64,000 bases of DNA, from assembly GCA_965199055.1 (NCBI GenBank), contig CBDAQR010000004.1, positions 310,001-374,000 of the forward strand, given 5' to 3'. The position numbers were made by a program, and so were the translations under genes. Below are positions 1 to 8,595 of this stretch, one piece after another. Each line of letters starts with the position of its first letter. Within the stretch, counting starts at the first letter, position 1. The notes under the pieces are model-generated. The model was not told the origin of the DNA. It ran no database searches and saw only the letters and a list, made by a program, of their open reading frames with translations. The stretch comes from CBDAQR01 sp965199055. GTDB taxonomy: Bacteria > Pseudomonadota > Gammaproteobacteria > Pseudomonadales > Halieaceae.

Positions 1-312
1 CGGCTAGCTCGCTGGTACCGCTGGAAGGAGCTGTCCGAGCTGGCACATCTCGTCATAATGGCGCGACCCGGGTGGGAGATGCCGACAGTGGGCGAGGTTG
101 CGCGCTGGCTGGAGCCGCGGATGGTCAGCGCTTCTGGGGCGCTGGCAGAGCAGCCTGCCGGGCTTGCCTGTGTGCTGCAATTGACGCCTTACCCGGTCTC
201 GTCGACAGAAGTACGCGCAAGGTTTGCCGCAGGCGATTTGCCTCGCGACTTGTTGCCGGAGGCAGTCTGGCAATATATTAGAAAACACGGCCTCTACGGC
301 CTCAACGATTAA
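1..312 (+). CDS. nadD: Nicotinate-nucleotide adenylyltransferase, C-terminal part
   Basis: The frame is open from the first base and ends at 312, so only the last 103 codons are present. The visible part carries the late NadD block (W-Y-R-W, then HLVIMARPG) and the C-terminal signature TPYPVSSTEVRARF followed by a short helix ending in LYGL. NadD transfers AMP from ATP to nicotinate mononucleotide in cytoplasmic NAD synthesis. Its position directly before rsfS and rlmH is the usual gammaproteobacterial order. The start and the nucleotide-binding half lie outside the window. Confidence 0.9.
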   Translation, partial: RLARWYRWKELSELAHLVIMARPGWEMPTVGEVARWLEPRMVSASGALAEQPAGLACVLQLTPYPVSSTEVRARFAAGDLPRDLLPEAVWQYIRKHGLYGLND

Positions 313-325
313 CACCCGGAGTAGC

Positions 326-688
326 ATGGAATCGGCACAGCTAAAAGATCTTGTCATTGACGCCCTGGAAGAACTGAAAGGCCAGAATATTGTCACAGTG
401 GACGTACAACAGCTTACGGATGTTATGGATTACATGGTGGTCGCCAGCGGTACGTCTAATCGGCACGTAAAATCTCTCGCCGAAAATGTGCGCGATGAAG
501 CCAAGGCTCAGGGATTGAGGCCGCTGGGGGTCGAGGGGCAAGATGGTAGCGAATGGGTGCTGGTCGATTTTGGCGATGTCGTCGTCCATATCATGTTGCC
601 CGCCACCCGGGATTTCTACGATCTCGAACGGCTCTGGTCCGGTGTGCCTGGGCCGGCGAACCCTGAACCGCTGGACGAGGACTCTTGA
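326..688 (+). CDS. rsfS: Ribosomal silencing factor RsfS
   Basis: This is a 120-residue protein of the RsfS/Iojap family. Seen: the N-terminal helix (LKDLVIDALEELKG), DVMDYMVVASGTSNRHVKSL and the C-terminal VDFGDVVVHIMLPATRDFYDLERLW, all family hallmarks. It binds ribosomal protein uL14 and blocks subunit joining in starvation. The frame is open upstream to 224, but the ATG at 326 fits the family length and leaves a 13-base gap after nadD. Its TGA overlaps the TTG start of rlmH, so the two are probably translationally coupled. Confidence 0.93.
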   Translation: MESAQLKDLVIDALEELKGQNIVTVDVQQLTDVMDYMVVASGTSNRHVKSLAENVRDEAKAQGLRPLGVEGQDGSEWVLVDFGDVVVHIMLPATRDFYDLERLWSGVPGPANPEPLDEDS

Positions 689-1152
689 AGCTGACGGTAT
701 TGGCGCTTGGTACACGCATGCCGGATTGGGTAGAGCGGGGCGTCGCCGAATATGCCAAGCGTTTTCCCCCCGAGATTAAGCTGAGCTGGAAGGAGTTGGC
801 GCTTGCCAATCGCGGCAAGTCGGGCAACCCGCAAGCCGTGACGCAAGAGTCGGCCGCTATTCGAAAAGCGCTGCCTGCGGGCGACCGCATGGTGGTTCTG
901 GACGTGACCGGCAAAAGCCTGAGTACGCAGCAGCTTGCGACGCGACTCGCTGACTGGCAAATGTCCGGAGTGAATTACAGTCTGGTGATCGGTGGTCCAG
1001 ACGGTGTCGAACCAGCGCTGCTGTCCGAGTCTGAACTGAATTGGTCGCTTTCGCCCCTGACACTGCCCCACCCGTTGGTGCGCGTGTTGCTGGTAGAACA
1101 GCTTTATCGGGCCTGGACTATCAACGCTGGCCACCCCTACCACCGGAGTTAG
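685..1152 (+). CDS. rlmH: 23S rRNA pseudouridine-1915 N3-methyltransferase RlmH
   Basis: This 155-residue SPOUT-class methyltransferase modifies pseudouridine 1915 in helix 69 of 23S rRNA, using S-adenosylmethionine. Seen: the trefoil-knot cofactor loop (SLVIGGPDGV) and the characteristic C-terminus AGHPYHRS. The start is TTG at 685, overlapping the rsfS stop. No ATG fits, because the first residues (KLTVLALGTRMP) match the family N-terminus. The gene ends one base before mrdA. Confidence 0.95.
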   Translation: MKLTVLALGTRMPDWVERGVAEYAKRFPPEIKLSWKELALANRGKSGNPQAVTQESAAIRKALPAGDRMVVLDVTGKSLSTQQLATRLADWQMSGVNYSLVIGGPDGVEPALLSESELNWSLSPLTLPHPLVRVLLVEQLYRAWTINAGHPYHRS

Positions 1153-1153
1153 G

Positions 1154-2992
1154 ATGGCACGCGTAGCGCTCAAAGACCCCTATCTTGAATCGCGCATCTA
1201 CAGTGCGCGAGTGCTGTTCATAGCTTTTCTCGTGTTGCTGATGATCGGACTGCTGCTGGCGCGCTATGTGAACTTACAGATCACCCAGTACGACACCTAC
1301 CGCACGGAATCTGATCGCAACCGTATGCAGCTACAAAGCCTGCCCCCTAAACGAGGACTGATTTTCGATCGGCGCGGCGTGTTGTTGGCGGAAAACCGGC
1401 CCAGCTACGTCTTATCCCTCGTGATCGAGCGCGTGCCGGATCTGGAGGACACCCTCTCTCAGCTCGCGCAGATGGTCACGCTGTCTGAATCCGATGTGCG
1501 CAAATTTCGCCAGCGGCTCAGTCGCCGTCGACCCTACGATGCGGTGCCCCTGCACTTTCGGCTCAGTGAAGAAGAGCGCGGATTGTTGGCCGTAAATCGT
1601 TACCGGCTGCCGGGTGTGGTGGTGGACGCACAGCTGATTCGTCACTACCCGGAAGGCGAATTGTTTTCCCACGTATTGGGTTACGTGGGAAGGATCAACG
1701 AGCGTGAGCAGTTGACGCTCGATGAGACGCGTTATCGCGGCACCAACCACATCGGCAAGATCGGGCTTGAGAAGTACTACGAGGATCTGCTGCATGGCCA
1801 GGTGGGTTATCAGAACGTAGAGACCAATGCGCTGGGTAGGGTGCTGCGGGTATTGGAGCGAACGGACCCTGTACCGGGTGCGGACCTGGTGTTGTCACTC
1901 GATAGTGGCACGCAGCGAGCGGCTTATCAGGCGCTGGAAAAGCGACGCGGTGCGGTGGTGGCTATGGATCCTCGCAATGGTGAGGTGCTGGCGTTGGTGA
2001 GTGCACCGGGCTTTGATACCAATTTATTCGTCAACGGCATCAGTGCCGCGGATTACAGCATCCTGCGCGATTCGAAGCAGCTGCCACTATTCAATCGAGC
2101 GGTTCAGGGCCAGTACCCTCCAGGTTCGACCGTTAAGCCAGTGATTGGGTTGGCTGGGCTCGAGTATGGCGTGATAACGCCGGAAACCACCGTGCGTGAT
2201 CCGGGTTGGTATGTGCTGCCTGGAGAAGAACGGCGTTTTCGTGACTGGACCTTGCGCGTGCGCGGCACCGGTCATGGCGATGCCGTCGATCTGCATCAGG
2301 CGATCGAGGAATCCTGTGACGTCTATTTTTATGATCTTGCACACCGCATGGGTATCGACCGCATGGCGGAGTTTTCCGCACCGTTTGGATTGGGTGTGCC
2401 CAGTGGGCTGGATATTACTCACGAACGGGCGGGCATTCTGCCGTCGAGACAGTGGAAGCGCCGGGCCCGCAATCAGGTATGGTTTCCGGGTGAGACGCTC
2501 AATGCCGGTATAGGCCAGGGGCACATGCTGGCGACTCCGGTGCAGCTTGCCGTAATGACCTCAATCATCGCCACTCGCGGTGTGCACTACAAGCCGCGCT
2601 TGCTCAGTGCAGTCAATGGTGAGTCGGTGGATCCATCCAGTGCCGGCCTTGTTGAAGCCAATGATGCCAACTGGGAGGTCGTTCATATTGCGATGCGTGA
2701 TGTGTTTCACAGTGCACGTGGTTCGGCACGCGCCGTTGGCAATAACTCTCTCGTGACGATGGCCGGTAAGAGTGGTACTGCCCAGGTGATCGATATCGCT
2801 CAGGACGAGGAGTACAACGAGGAGGAAATCGAGGAGCGACATCGGGACCACGGTTTGTTTATCGCTTTTGCACCTCTTGAGGATCCCGTGATCGCTGTCG
2901 CGGTCGTAGTGGAAAATGGTGGTGGCGGCAGTACTGTGGCTGCACCCATTGCGCGCCGGGTCATCGAGCAGTACCTGGCGGGTGCGGGTTGA
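1154..2992 (+). CDS. mrdA: Penicillin-binding protein 2 (elongasome transpeptidase)
   Basis: This class B PBP of 612 residues cross-links peptidoglycan in the rod-shape complex. Seen: one N-terminal membrane helix (about residues 18-40), a dimerisation domain (PPKRGLIFDRRG), and transpeptidase motifs: S325 in PPGSTVKP (SxxK), SCD in EESCDVYFYD and KSGTA in GKSGTAQV. Length is normal for PBP2. It starts one base after rlmH and is followed within 4 bases by rodA, its obligate glycosyltransferase partner, so the two form one transcription unit. Confidence 0.97.
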   Translation: MARVALKDPYLESRIYSARVLFIAFLVLLMIGLLLARYVNLQITQYDTYRTESDRNRMQLQSLPPKRGLIFDRRGVLLAENRPSYVLSLVIERVPDLEDTLSQLAQMVTLSESDVRKFRQRLSRRRPYDAVPLHFRLSEEERGLLAVNRYRLPGVVVDAQLIRHYPEGELFSHVLGYVGRINEREQLTLDETRYRGTNHIGKIGLEKYYEDLLHGQVGYQNVETNALGRVLRVLERTDPVPGADLVLSLDSGTQRAAYQALEKRRGAVVAMDPRNGEVLALVSAPGFDTNLFVNGISAADYSILRDSKQLPLFNRAVQGQYPPGSTVKPVIGLAGLEYGVITPETTVRDPGWYVLPGEERRFRDWTLRVRGTGHGDAVDLHQAIEESCDVYFYDLAHRMGIDRMAEFSAPFGLGVPSGLDITHERAGILPSRQWKRRARNQVWFPGETLNAGIGQGHMLATPVQLAVMTSIIATRGVHYKPRLLSAVNGESVDPSSAGLVEANDANWEVVHIAMRDVFHSARGSARAVGNNSLVTMAGKSGTAQVIDIAQDEEYNEEEIEERHRDHGLFIAFAPLEDPVIAVAVVVENGGGGSTVAAPIARRVIEQYLAGAG

Positions 2993-2995
2993 GCC

Positions 2996-4135
2996 ATGGG
3001 TGATTATGTTCGCCAGATGCCAGAAGCCTCTGCCGATTTGGCCAGGCGACCTGCGCTGGCCGAGCGCTTCCATGTTGATATCCCGCTCTTATTACTGCTG
3101 CTCGCGCTCACCTTTTATGGGCTGATTGTGCTGTATAGCGCCAGTGGGCAGCAGTTTGCGGCGGTGTCTCGGCAAGGCAAGTATTTCCTGTTGGCCTATG
3201 TGGTGATGCTCGTGGCCGCGCAGTTCAGTGTGCAGCGCTATCAACGCTGGGCGCCTGCTGCTTATGTTGTTGGAGTCGGCTTGTTAGTGGCCGTGCTGGT
3301 CGCCGGGACTGGTGCCAAAGGCGCGCAACGCTGGCTGTCTCTGGGTGGCTTTCGCTTTCAGCCGTCAGAGATTATGAAGATTTTGGTACCGATGATGTTG
3401 GCTTGGTACCTGTCATCACGGGTGCTACCACCTCGGTTCTGGCACATCATTCTCAGTTTGCTGTTCCTTGGCATACCAGCCGCTCTGGTGGTGCGCCAAC
3501 CTGATCTGGGTACCGCGCTGCTGGTCGCAGCATCGGGTCTTATCGTTTTGTTCATGGCGGGTATCAGCTGGCGCTTTATAATTGCCGCAGGATTTCTGGC
3601 AGTGCTTTCTGCCTGGCCCGCGTGGGTATATCTGCTGCGCGACTATCAAAAGCAGCGCATCATCACGCTACTCAACCCCGAGAGCGACAAACTCGGTACA
3701 GGCTGGAATATTATCCAGTCGAAGACGGCTATCGGATCCGGTGGCTGGGGGGGTAAGGGTTGGCTTAATGGCACCCAGTCTCAGCTGGATTTTCTGCCGG
3801 AGAGCCGCACCGACTTTATCATCGCCGTACTGGCGGAGGAATTTGGATTGCGCGGAGTGCTGCTACTAATGCTGCTTTATCTGCTTATCCTTATGCGCGG
3901 CTTCTGGATTGGCCTGCATGCCCAGGACAGCTTTTCTCGCCTGGTCGCGGGTAGCCTGACGATGGCATTTTTCATTTATGTGTTTGTTAACATGGGCATG
4001 GTGGCTGGACTCCTGCCCGTCGTGGGTGTGCCATTGCCACTGGTCAGTGCCGGCGGCACCTCGATTCTCACTATCATGGCCGGTTTCGGCGTGCTGATGG
4101 CAATCAGCACAGAGAGACGTCTGGTCGTACATTAG
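2996..4135 (+). CDS. rodA: SEDS glycosyltransferase RodA
   Basis: RodA polymerises lipid II into glycan strands with PBP2 during cell elongation. The 379-residue protein has about ten hydrophobic segments and typical SEDS blocks: LYSASG in the first helix pair, a GAQRWLSLGGFRFQPSE loop, RQPDLGTALLV, the large loop with FLPESRTDFIIAVLAEEFG (catalytic Asp region) and GVPLPLVSAGGTS near the end. The ATG at 2996 gives a soluble leader of about 30 residues. Also called mrdB. Confidence 0.96.
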   Translation: MGDYVRQMPEASADLARRPALAERFHVDIPLLLLLLALTFYGLIVLYSASGQQFAAVSRQGKYFLLAYVVMLVAAQFSVQRYQRWAPAAYVVGVGLLVAVLVAGTGAKGAQRWLSLGGFRFQPSEIMKILVPMMLAWYLSSRVLPPRFWHIILSLLFLGIPAALVVRQPDLGTALLVAASGLIVLFMAGISWRFIIAAGFLAVLSAWPAWVYLLRDYQKQRIITLLNPESDKLGTGWNIIQSKTAIGSGGWGGKGWLNGTQSQLDFLPESRTDFIIAVLAEEFGLRGVLLLMLLYLLILMRGFWIGLHAQDSFSRLVAGSLTMAFFIYVFVNMGMVAGLLPVVGVPLPLVSAGGTSILTIMAGFGVLMAISTERRLVVH

Positions 4136-4144
4136 GAACGACGT

Positions 4145-5131
4145 ATGAAGTTGTACACAATCGCAGCACTTATTGTCATTAGCTGGTCGCAGGCGCTGGT
4201 GGCTGCCGAGCAAAATTACGCCACGACCGAGGAAGGCAAGGCGTTTATCGACCGCATGGTCACCGAACATGGTTATGACCGCGCAGAAGTCGAGGCGCTG
4301 ATTGGCCAGGCACAACGTAAGGATTCTATTCTCAAAGCGATTTCTCGGCCGGCGGAAAAGACCAAGCCCTGGTACGAGTACCGGCAAATTTTCGTAACAG
4401 ACAGTCGCGCCAAGCAGGGTATAGAGTTCTATCGTAACTATGCTGCCAGTCTTCAGCGCGCGGAACGCGAGTACGGAGTGCCGGCCAACATTATTGTTGC
4501 CATTATCGGCGTGGAAACACGCTACGGCCGCAACAAGGGTAGTTTTCGTGTGCTAGACGCACTGGCGACGCTGGCTTTCGATTACCCGAAGCGCTCGCCA
4601 TTTTTCACCCGAGAGTTGGAACAATACCTGCTCATGACTCGAGAGCAGAAACTGCCCGCCACGGAGCTAAAGGGCAGCTACGCTGGCGCCATGGGTTTTG
4701 GCCAGTTTATTCCCAGTTCTTATCGCGCATATGCCGTTGATTTTGATGGTGATGGCGTGGTCGATATTCTCAATAACCCAGTCGATGCGATTGGCAGCGT
4801 TGCGAACTATTTCGCCGTGCATGGCTGGACGACTGGTGCAGCCGTGACGTCCGCAGCGACGGTTAAGCCAGAGCACAATGCTGACTTTTTCAACGATGGG
4901 CTCAAACCGAAACGGACTGCATCCGAGTTTGTTGCCGCTGGTATCGTGCCGGAGGGCGACTTCGACGGGGCAGCAAAAGCCACCGCCATGAACTTCGAAG
5001 TAGCCGACGGCCGCGAGTACTGGATCGGCTGGGACAATTTCTACGTGATTACCCGTTATAACCACAGTTCCATGTACGCCATGTCGGTGTACCAGCTGAG
5101 TCAGGAGATCGGACGGCTGCGCGGTCAGTGA
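4145..5131 (+). CDS. mltB: Lytic murein transglycosylase B
   Basis: This 328-residue GH103-type transglycosylase cleaves glycan strands to 1,6-anhydro ends. Seen: a signal-like N-terminus (KLYTIAALIVISWSQALVAA) with no clear lipobox cysteine, so it is probably soluble periplasmic rather than lipid-anchored. The catalytic Glu is E124 in IIGVETRYGRNKGSF. AGAMGFGQFIPSSY and a DFDGDGVVDI calcium-like loop follow. It sits 9 bases after rodA, and its stop overlaps the GTG start of rlpA. Confidence 0.95.
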   Translation: MKLYTIAALIVISWSQALVAAEQNYATTEEGKAFIDRMVTEHGYDRAEVEALIGQAQRKDSILKAISRPAEKTKPWYEYRQIFVTDSRAKQGIEFYRNYAASLQRAEREYGVPANIIVAIIGVETRYGRNKGSFRVLDALATLAFDYPKRSPFFTRELEQYLLMTREQKLPATELKGSYAGAMGFGQFIPSSYRAYAVDFDGDGVVDILNNPVDAIGSVANYFAVHGWTTGAAVTSAATVKPEHNADFFNDGLKPKRTASEFVAAGIVPEGDFDGAAKATAMNFEVADGREYWIGWDNFYVITRYNHSSMYAMSVYQLSQEIGRLRGQ

Positions 5132-5925
5132 GCCGGCTTTTCAGTCTAGTCTGTCTGTCCTGCCTGCTGCTGGGCTGTGCCAGCAATGGCGCGCATGTGG
5201 CAGATGGTAAGCCGTTACTGGACATCCAACCCGAACAGGTCGCCGACGCCACTCCCCGCGCCGATCCGATCCTCGCCGCCGGAAATACCAGTCCCTACCG
5301 GGTTAATGGCAAAGAGTACACGGTGTTGCCCACGAGTATTGGTTATCGGGAGCGAGGTATCGCCTCCTGGTATGGACGCAAGTTTCATGGTCGGTTGACC
5401 GCCAATGGTGAGGTCTTCGACGCCTATGCCGCAACGGCTGCGCATCGCAGCCTGCCGCTGCCAGCCTATGTTCGGGTAACCAACTTGGAGAACTACCGCA
5501 GCATTGTCGTCAGGGTGAACGATCGTGGTCCGTTTCACGCCGATCGAATCATCGACCTCTCCTACGGTGCTGCGGTGAAACTGGGTTTTGCCGAGGCGGG
5601 TACCGCGCGGGTCGAACTGGCGTCGATTAGCGTGGAGGGGGTGGAAGATTTACGCCAGGATCCGGCCCTATCTGATTGGAAACAGGATTATCGTTTTCTG
5701 CAGGTTGGTTCGTTCGCGGAGAAACGCAGCGCGCATGTACTGCAGCAGAGACTGTCCGGAGAGCTAGCGCTAGCCGAGCCCGTGAGAGTGACGGAATTTC
5801 GCCGCGGCCGCAGTATCTGGTACAGAGTCAGGGTGGGACCCTACGAGTCGCGCCAGGCCCTGCTCGACGCGATGGAGCGCCTTGCGCAAGCCGGCTACCC
5901 CGACAGCCGTCCAATCGCGGAGTAA
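5128..5925 (+). CDS. rlpA: Septal-ring lipoprotein RlpA (DPBB + SPOR)
   Basis: A GTG start at 5128 overlaps the mltB stop. The 265-residue product opens with a lipoprotein signal (LSCLLLGCAS, acylated Cys about residue 17). A double-psi beta-barrel follows (GIASWYGRKFHGRLTANGE, VRVNDRGPFH, the catalytic-type Asp/His environment). A C-terminal SPOR domain (YRFLQVGSFAEKRSAH ... WYRVRVGPYESR) binds denuded glycan. In Pseudomonas RlpA is a lytic transglycosylase for naked glycan; activity here is inferred from that homology. Confidence 0.93.
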   Translation: MSRLFSLVCLSCLLLGCASNGAHVADGKPLLDIQPEQVADATPRADPILAAGNTSPYRVNGKEYTVLPTSIGYRERGIASWYGRKFHGRLTANGEVFDAYAATAAHRSLPLPAYVRVTNLENYRSIVVRVNDRGPFHADRIIDLSYGAAVKLGFAEAGTARVELASISVEGVEDLRQDPALSDWKQDYRFLQVGSFAEKRSAHVLQQRLSGELALAEPVRVTEFRRGRSIWYRVRVGPYESRQALLDAMERLAQAGYPDSRPIAE

Positions 5926-5951
5926 ATTTTCCGCGCGGGGGTCTTATGTCT

Positions 5952-5979
5952 TTGGAATGATAGCCGCATGCGGTACCAT
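5952..5979 (+). promoter_or_regulatory. Candidate sigma70 promoter for dacA
   Basis: A TTGGAA box (5952-5957) and a TACCAT box (5974-5979) are separated by 16 bases, in the 88-base gap between rlpA and dacA. This is the only sizeable gap between rsfS and lipB. The -10 match is modest, so the call is tentative. Confidence 0.3.
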
Positions 5980-6013
5980 CTCCCGCGTTGTCCTGATCTG
6001 AATTAGTTTGTTT

Positions 6014-7180
6014 ATGCCTATGCCTCGTTTACTGGTCCTTATCGTCGGTTTTTTGTGCTCGTGGTCGATCGCTCAGGCGGCGATTATACCGCCGCCCCCG
6101 CAAGTGGCCGCCAGTGCCTGGATCCTCATTGACGCCCAAACGGGTTTCGTCATAACGGAGCATAATGCGGATGAACCGCTGCCTCCGGCCAGTCTTACCA
6201 AGCTGATGACCAGTTATGTGTTGGCCCACGAAATCGCTGAGGGTCGGGTCAGCAACACTGATCAGGTCACTATCAGCGACAATGCCTGGGCCCAGAATCC
6301 TGTGTTTGCCGGGTCTTCGCTGATGTGGATCGAAACCGGTAAGACGGTTCTGCTGGAAGACTTGCATCGTGGGCTCGTGATCTCTTCTGGCAATGATGCG
6401 AGTGTGGCCATCGCGGAGCACGTGGCGGGCAGCGAAGATGCCTTCGCGCAGGTGATGAACAGCCATGCCAAGGCGCTGGGTATGAACAATACGTTCTATG
6501 TAAACTCTCACGGCCTGCATGCGACCGAACACTATACGACCGCGCGTGATCTCGCGATTCTCTCGCAAGCCTATATCCTGAATTTCCCGGATCAATACGC
6601 GCTGCACAGTGTGCGCGAGTACACCTACAACAATATCCGTCAGTACAATCGCAATACCCTGCTGGCCGAGGATCCCTCGGTAGACGGGCTCAAGACGGGG
6701 TACACCTCAGAAGCAGGTTACTGTCTGGTGGCGTCGGCCAAGCGCAGTGAAATGCGCCTGATATCGGTTGTGCTGGGCGCTGAGAGCGTGCGCTCTCGCA
6801 CGGCTGAATCGAGAAAGCTGCTTAACTACGGTTTTCGCGCCTATGAGACCAGTCGGCTCTATGAGGCGGGTCAGGAGCTGATGGTATCTCGCCTATGGCA
6901 GGGTGTTCGCGAGGAACTGCGCCTGGGTACTGGCCGGGATATCTATATGACCATTCCTCGCGGTAGTGCGAAAAAACTCGATGCCGTGATGGAGGTGGAT
7001 GAGGTGATTCATGCGCCGATAGCAAAGGGCGCCGAGTTGGGTCGCATGCAAGTATCTCTACAAGGCGAGTTGCTGCTTGATGAACCTTTAGTCGCGCTGG
7101 AAGCTGCGGAGGCCGCCGGCTTCTGGAGCCGTCTGTGGGACAGCATTGTTCTGTTCTTCACGCAGTTGTTTGGTGGCTAA
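6014..7180 (+). CDS. dacA: D-alanyl-D-alanine carboxypeptidase (PBP5/6 type)
   Basis: This class C PBP of 388 residues trims the terminal D-Ala from pentapeptides. Seen: a signal peptide ending near AQAA, SxxK at S60 (PASLTKLM), S125-G-N (SSGNDAS), and KTG at K227 (LKTGYTSEAGYC). A C-terminal beta domain and a terminal amphipathic helix (FWSRLWDSIVLFFTQLF) anchor it to the inner membrane. TTG at 6008 and ATG at 6014 are both possible; ATG is preferred. ybeD and lipB follow in overlapping frames. Confidence 0.96.
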   Translation: MPMPRLLVLIVGFLCSWSIAQAAIIPPPPQVAASAWILIDAQTGFVITEHNADEPLPPASLTKLMTSYVLAHEIAEGRVSNTDQVTISDNAWAQNPVFAGSSLMWIETGKTVLLEDLHRGLVISSGNDASVAIAEHVAGSEDAFAQVMNSHAKALGMNNTFYVNSHGLHATEHYTTARDLAILSQAYILNFPDQYALHSVREYTYNNIRQYNRNTLLAEDPSVDGLKTGYTSEAGYCLVASAKRSEMRLISVVLGAESVRSRTAESRKLLNYGFRAYETSRLYEAGQELMVSRLWQGVREELRLGTGRDIYMTIPRGSAKKLDAVMEVDEVIHAPIAKGAELGRMQVSLQGELLLDEPLVALEAAEAAGFWSRLWDSIVLFFTQLFGG

Positions 7181-7184
7181 GCGG

Positions 7185-7454
7185 GTGACGGAACAAGAGC
7201 CGCCCAAGATAGAATTTCCCTGTGATTATCCGGTCAAAGTGCTGGGGCGCAGTGTGCCGGAGTTCGAGGCGAGCGTTACGGAGATCATCGAGAAACATGC
7301 CCCGGGTTTTCCGCGCGAGCGCACGACGTCCCGTGCTAGCCGCGAGGGAAAATTTACGGCCCTTACCTTCCATATAACCGCGACCGGAAAACCCCAACTG
7401 GAAGCAATACATGCCGATCTGATGGCGACCGGCCTGGTACAAATGGTGATCTGA
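7185..7454 (+). CDS. ybeD: YbeD-family protein (DUF493)
   Basis: This small ACT-like protein of 89 residues (PF04359 family) belongs to a group conserved between dacA and lipB in gammaproteobacteria. Its exact role is not established. Seen: FPCDYPVKVLGRSVPEFEASV and the ending LMATGLVQMVI. The GTG at 7185 gives the family length; a GTG at 7173, overlapping the dacA stop, would add four residues. Its TGA overlaps the lipB ATG. Confidence 0.88.
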   Translation: MTEQEPPKIEFPCDYPVKVLGRSVPEFEASVTEIIEKHAPGFPRERTTSRASREGKFTALTFHITATGKPQLEAIHADLMATGLVQMVI

Positions 7455-8065
7455 TGCGTATCCGCCGGCTTGGACTCGTCGACTACGGTGAGACCTGGCA
7501 GGCGATGCAGGACTTCACCAACACCCGCGATGAAAACACGCAAGACGAGCTGTGGTTGTTGCAACATCCGCGAGTGTTCACCCAGGGCCAGGCGGGCAAG
7601 ACAGAACATGTGCTGGTGCCGGGCGACATCCCTGTTGTTCAGAGCGACCGCGGTGGACAGGTTACCTACCACGGGCCGGGTCAATGGGTCGTATACCTGT
7701 TGGTTGACTTGCGGCGGGCGGAGCTAGGAGTGCGCGCGCTGGTTACGCTAATCGAAGAGTCGATTATCGAACTGCTATCACGTTACGGTATTGAGTCCAC
7801 TGCGCGAGCTGACGCTCCAGGTGTCTATGTTGTCGACGCCAAGATCGCGGCATTGGGCTTAAGAGTGCGACGGGGCTGTTCCTACCACGGCCTCTCGCTC
7901 AATGTAGATTTGGATCTGGAGCCCTTTTCGCGCATTAATCCCTGCGGTTATGAGGGGCTTGCGGTGACGAGCATGCGTGAATGTTTGGATAAGGCCGCGG
8001 AGCTAGACTCCGATAAAGTCGCTGAAGAGCTGCTGCAAGTACTCTCGCAGCGTCTCAGTGCTTGA
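7454..8065 (+). CDS. lipB: Octanoyl-[acyl-carrier-protein]:protein octanoyltransferase
   Basis: LipB moves octanoate from acyl-ACP to lipoyl domains. Seen: HPRVFTQGQAGKTEHVL, the RGGQVTYHGPGQ signature, K in DAKIAALGLRVRRGCSYHG and the catalytic Cys in INPCGYEGL. Length is 203 residues, typical. lipA, the usual next gene, does not follow. Instead the 3' end runs 11 bases into the oppositely oriented response regulator gene. Confidence 0.95.
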   Translation: MRIRRLGLVDYGETWQAMQDFTNTRDENTQDELWLLQHPRVFTQGQAGKTEHVLVPGDIPVVQSDRGGQVTYHGPGQWVVYLLVDLRRAELGVRALVTLIEESIIELLSRYGIESTARADAPGVYVVDAKIAALGLRVRRGCSYHGLSLNVDLDLEPFSRINPCGYEGLAVTSMRECLDKAAELDSDKVAEELLQVLSQRLSA

Positions 8066-8591
8066 CGGGCCGCTTCCGCAGCTTGCGCTGTAGGGTGCGC
8101 CGGTGCATGCCCAGCGCCTTGGCGGTGGCCGTTACATTGCCATCGTTCTGCTGCAGCACCTGCTGAATGTACTCCCATTCCAGACGGTCGACAGACAGTG
8201 GCGCCGCCGCCGGTTCTGCCGGTGCGACGGCAGGACTGCCATCAAATGCCGCGAGTATTTGCGACAAATTAGCTGGCTTGCACAGGTAGTCGAAGGCGCC
8301 CAGCTTGATCGCTTCGACGGCGGTGGCGATGCTGGAGTAACCCGTCAGTATGACTACGCGTGAGTTCGGGCAACTGGCCAGCAAATCGGGTAGCGTGATC
8401 AGCCCGGATTCTCCAGGCAGATTCAGATCGAGCAGAATGAATTCCGGCTGGGTTTGGCTCGCGATCGCCTTCGCAGAGGGACCGTCCGTCGCGACCTCCA
8501 CACTCAGGCCGTGCCGTTTCATGCCGCGGCTCATGACCTCCAGGAAAGTAGGGTCGTCGTCGACTAGTAGTATGGATTGCGCCTGGCTCAT
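8055..8591 (-). CDS. RegA/PrrA/ActR-type redox response regulator
   Basis: A receiver domain (DDD at 11-13, phospho-Asp D55 in ILLDLNLPGESG, conserved Lys in CKPANL) is joined by a Pro/Ala linker to a short Fis-type HTH at the C-terminus (NVTATAKALGMHRRTLQRKL). This layout and the tail RRTLQRKLRKRPVK match RegA/PrrA/ActR regulators, which control respiration, photosynthesis and redox balance in other proteobacteria. It lies 4 bases downstream of its kinase. The frame is open to 8714, but ATG at 8591 fits the family. Length is 178 residues. Confidence 0.9.
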   Translation of the reverse strand: MSQAQSILLVDDDPTFLEVMSRGMKRHGLSVEVATDGPSAKAIASQTQPEFILLDLNLPGESGLITLPDLLASCPNSRVVILTGYSSIATAVEAIKLGAFDYLCKPANLSQILAAFDGSPAVAPAEPAAAPLSVDRLEWEYIQQVLQQNDGNVTATAKALGMHRRTLQRKLRKRPVKH

Positions 8592-8595
8592 GTGT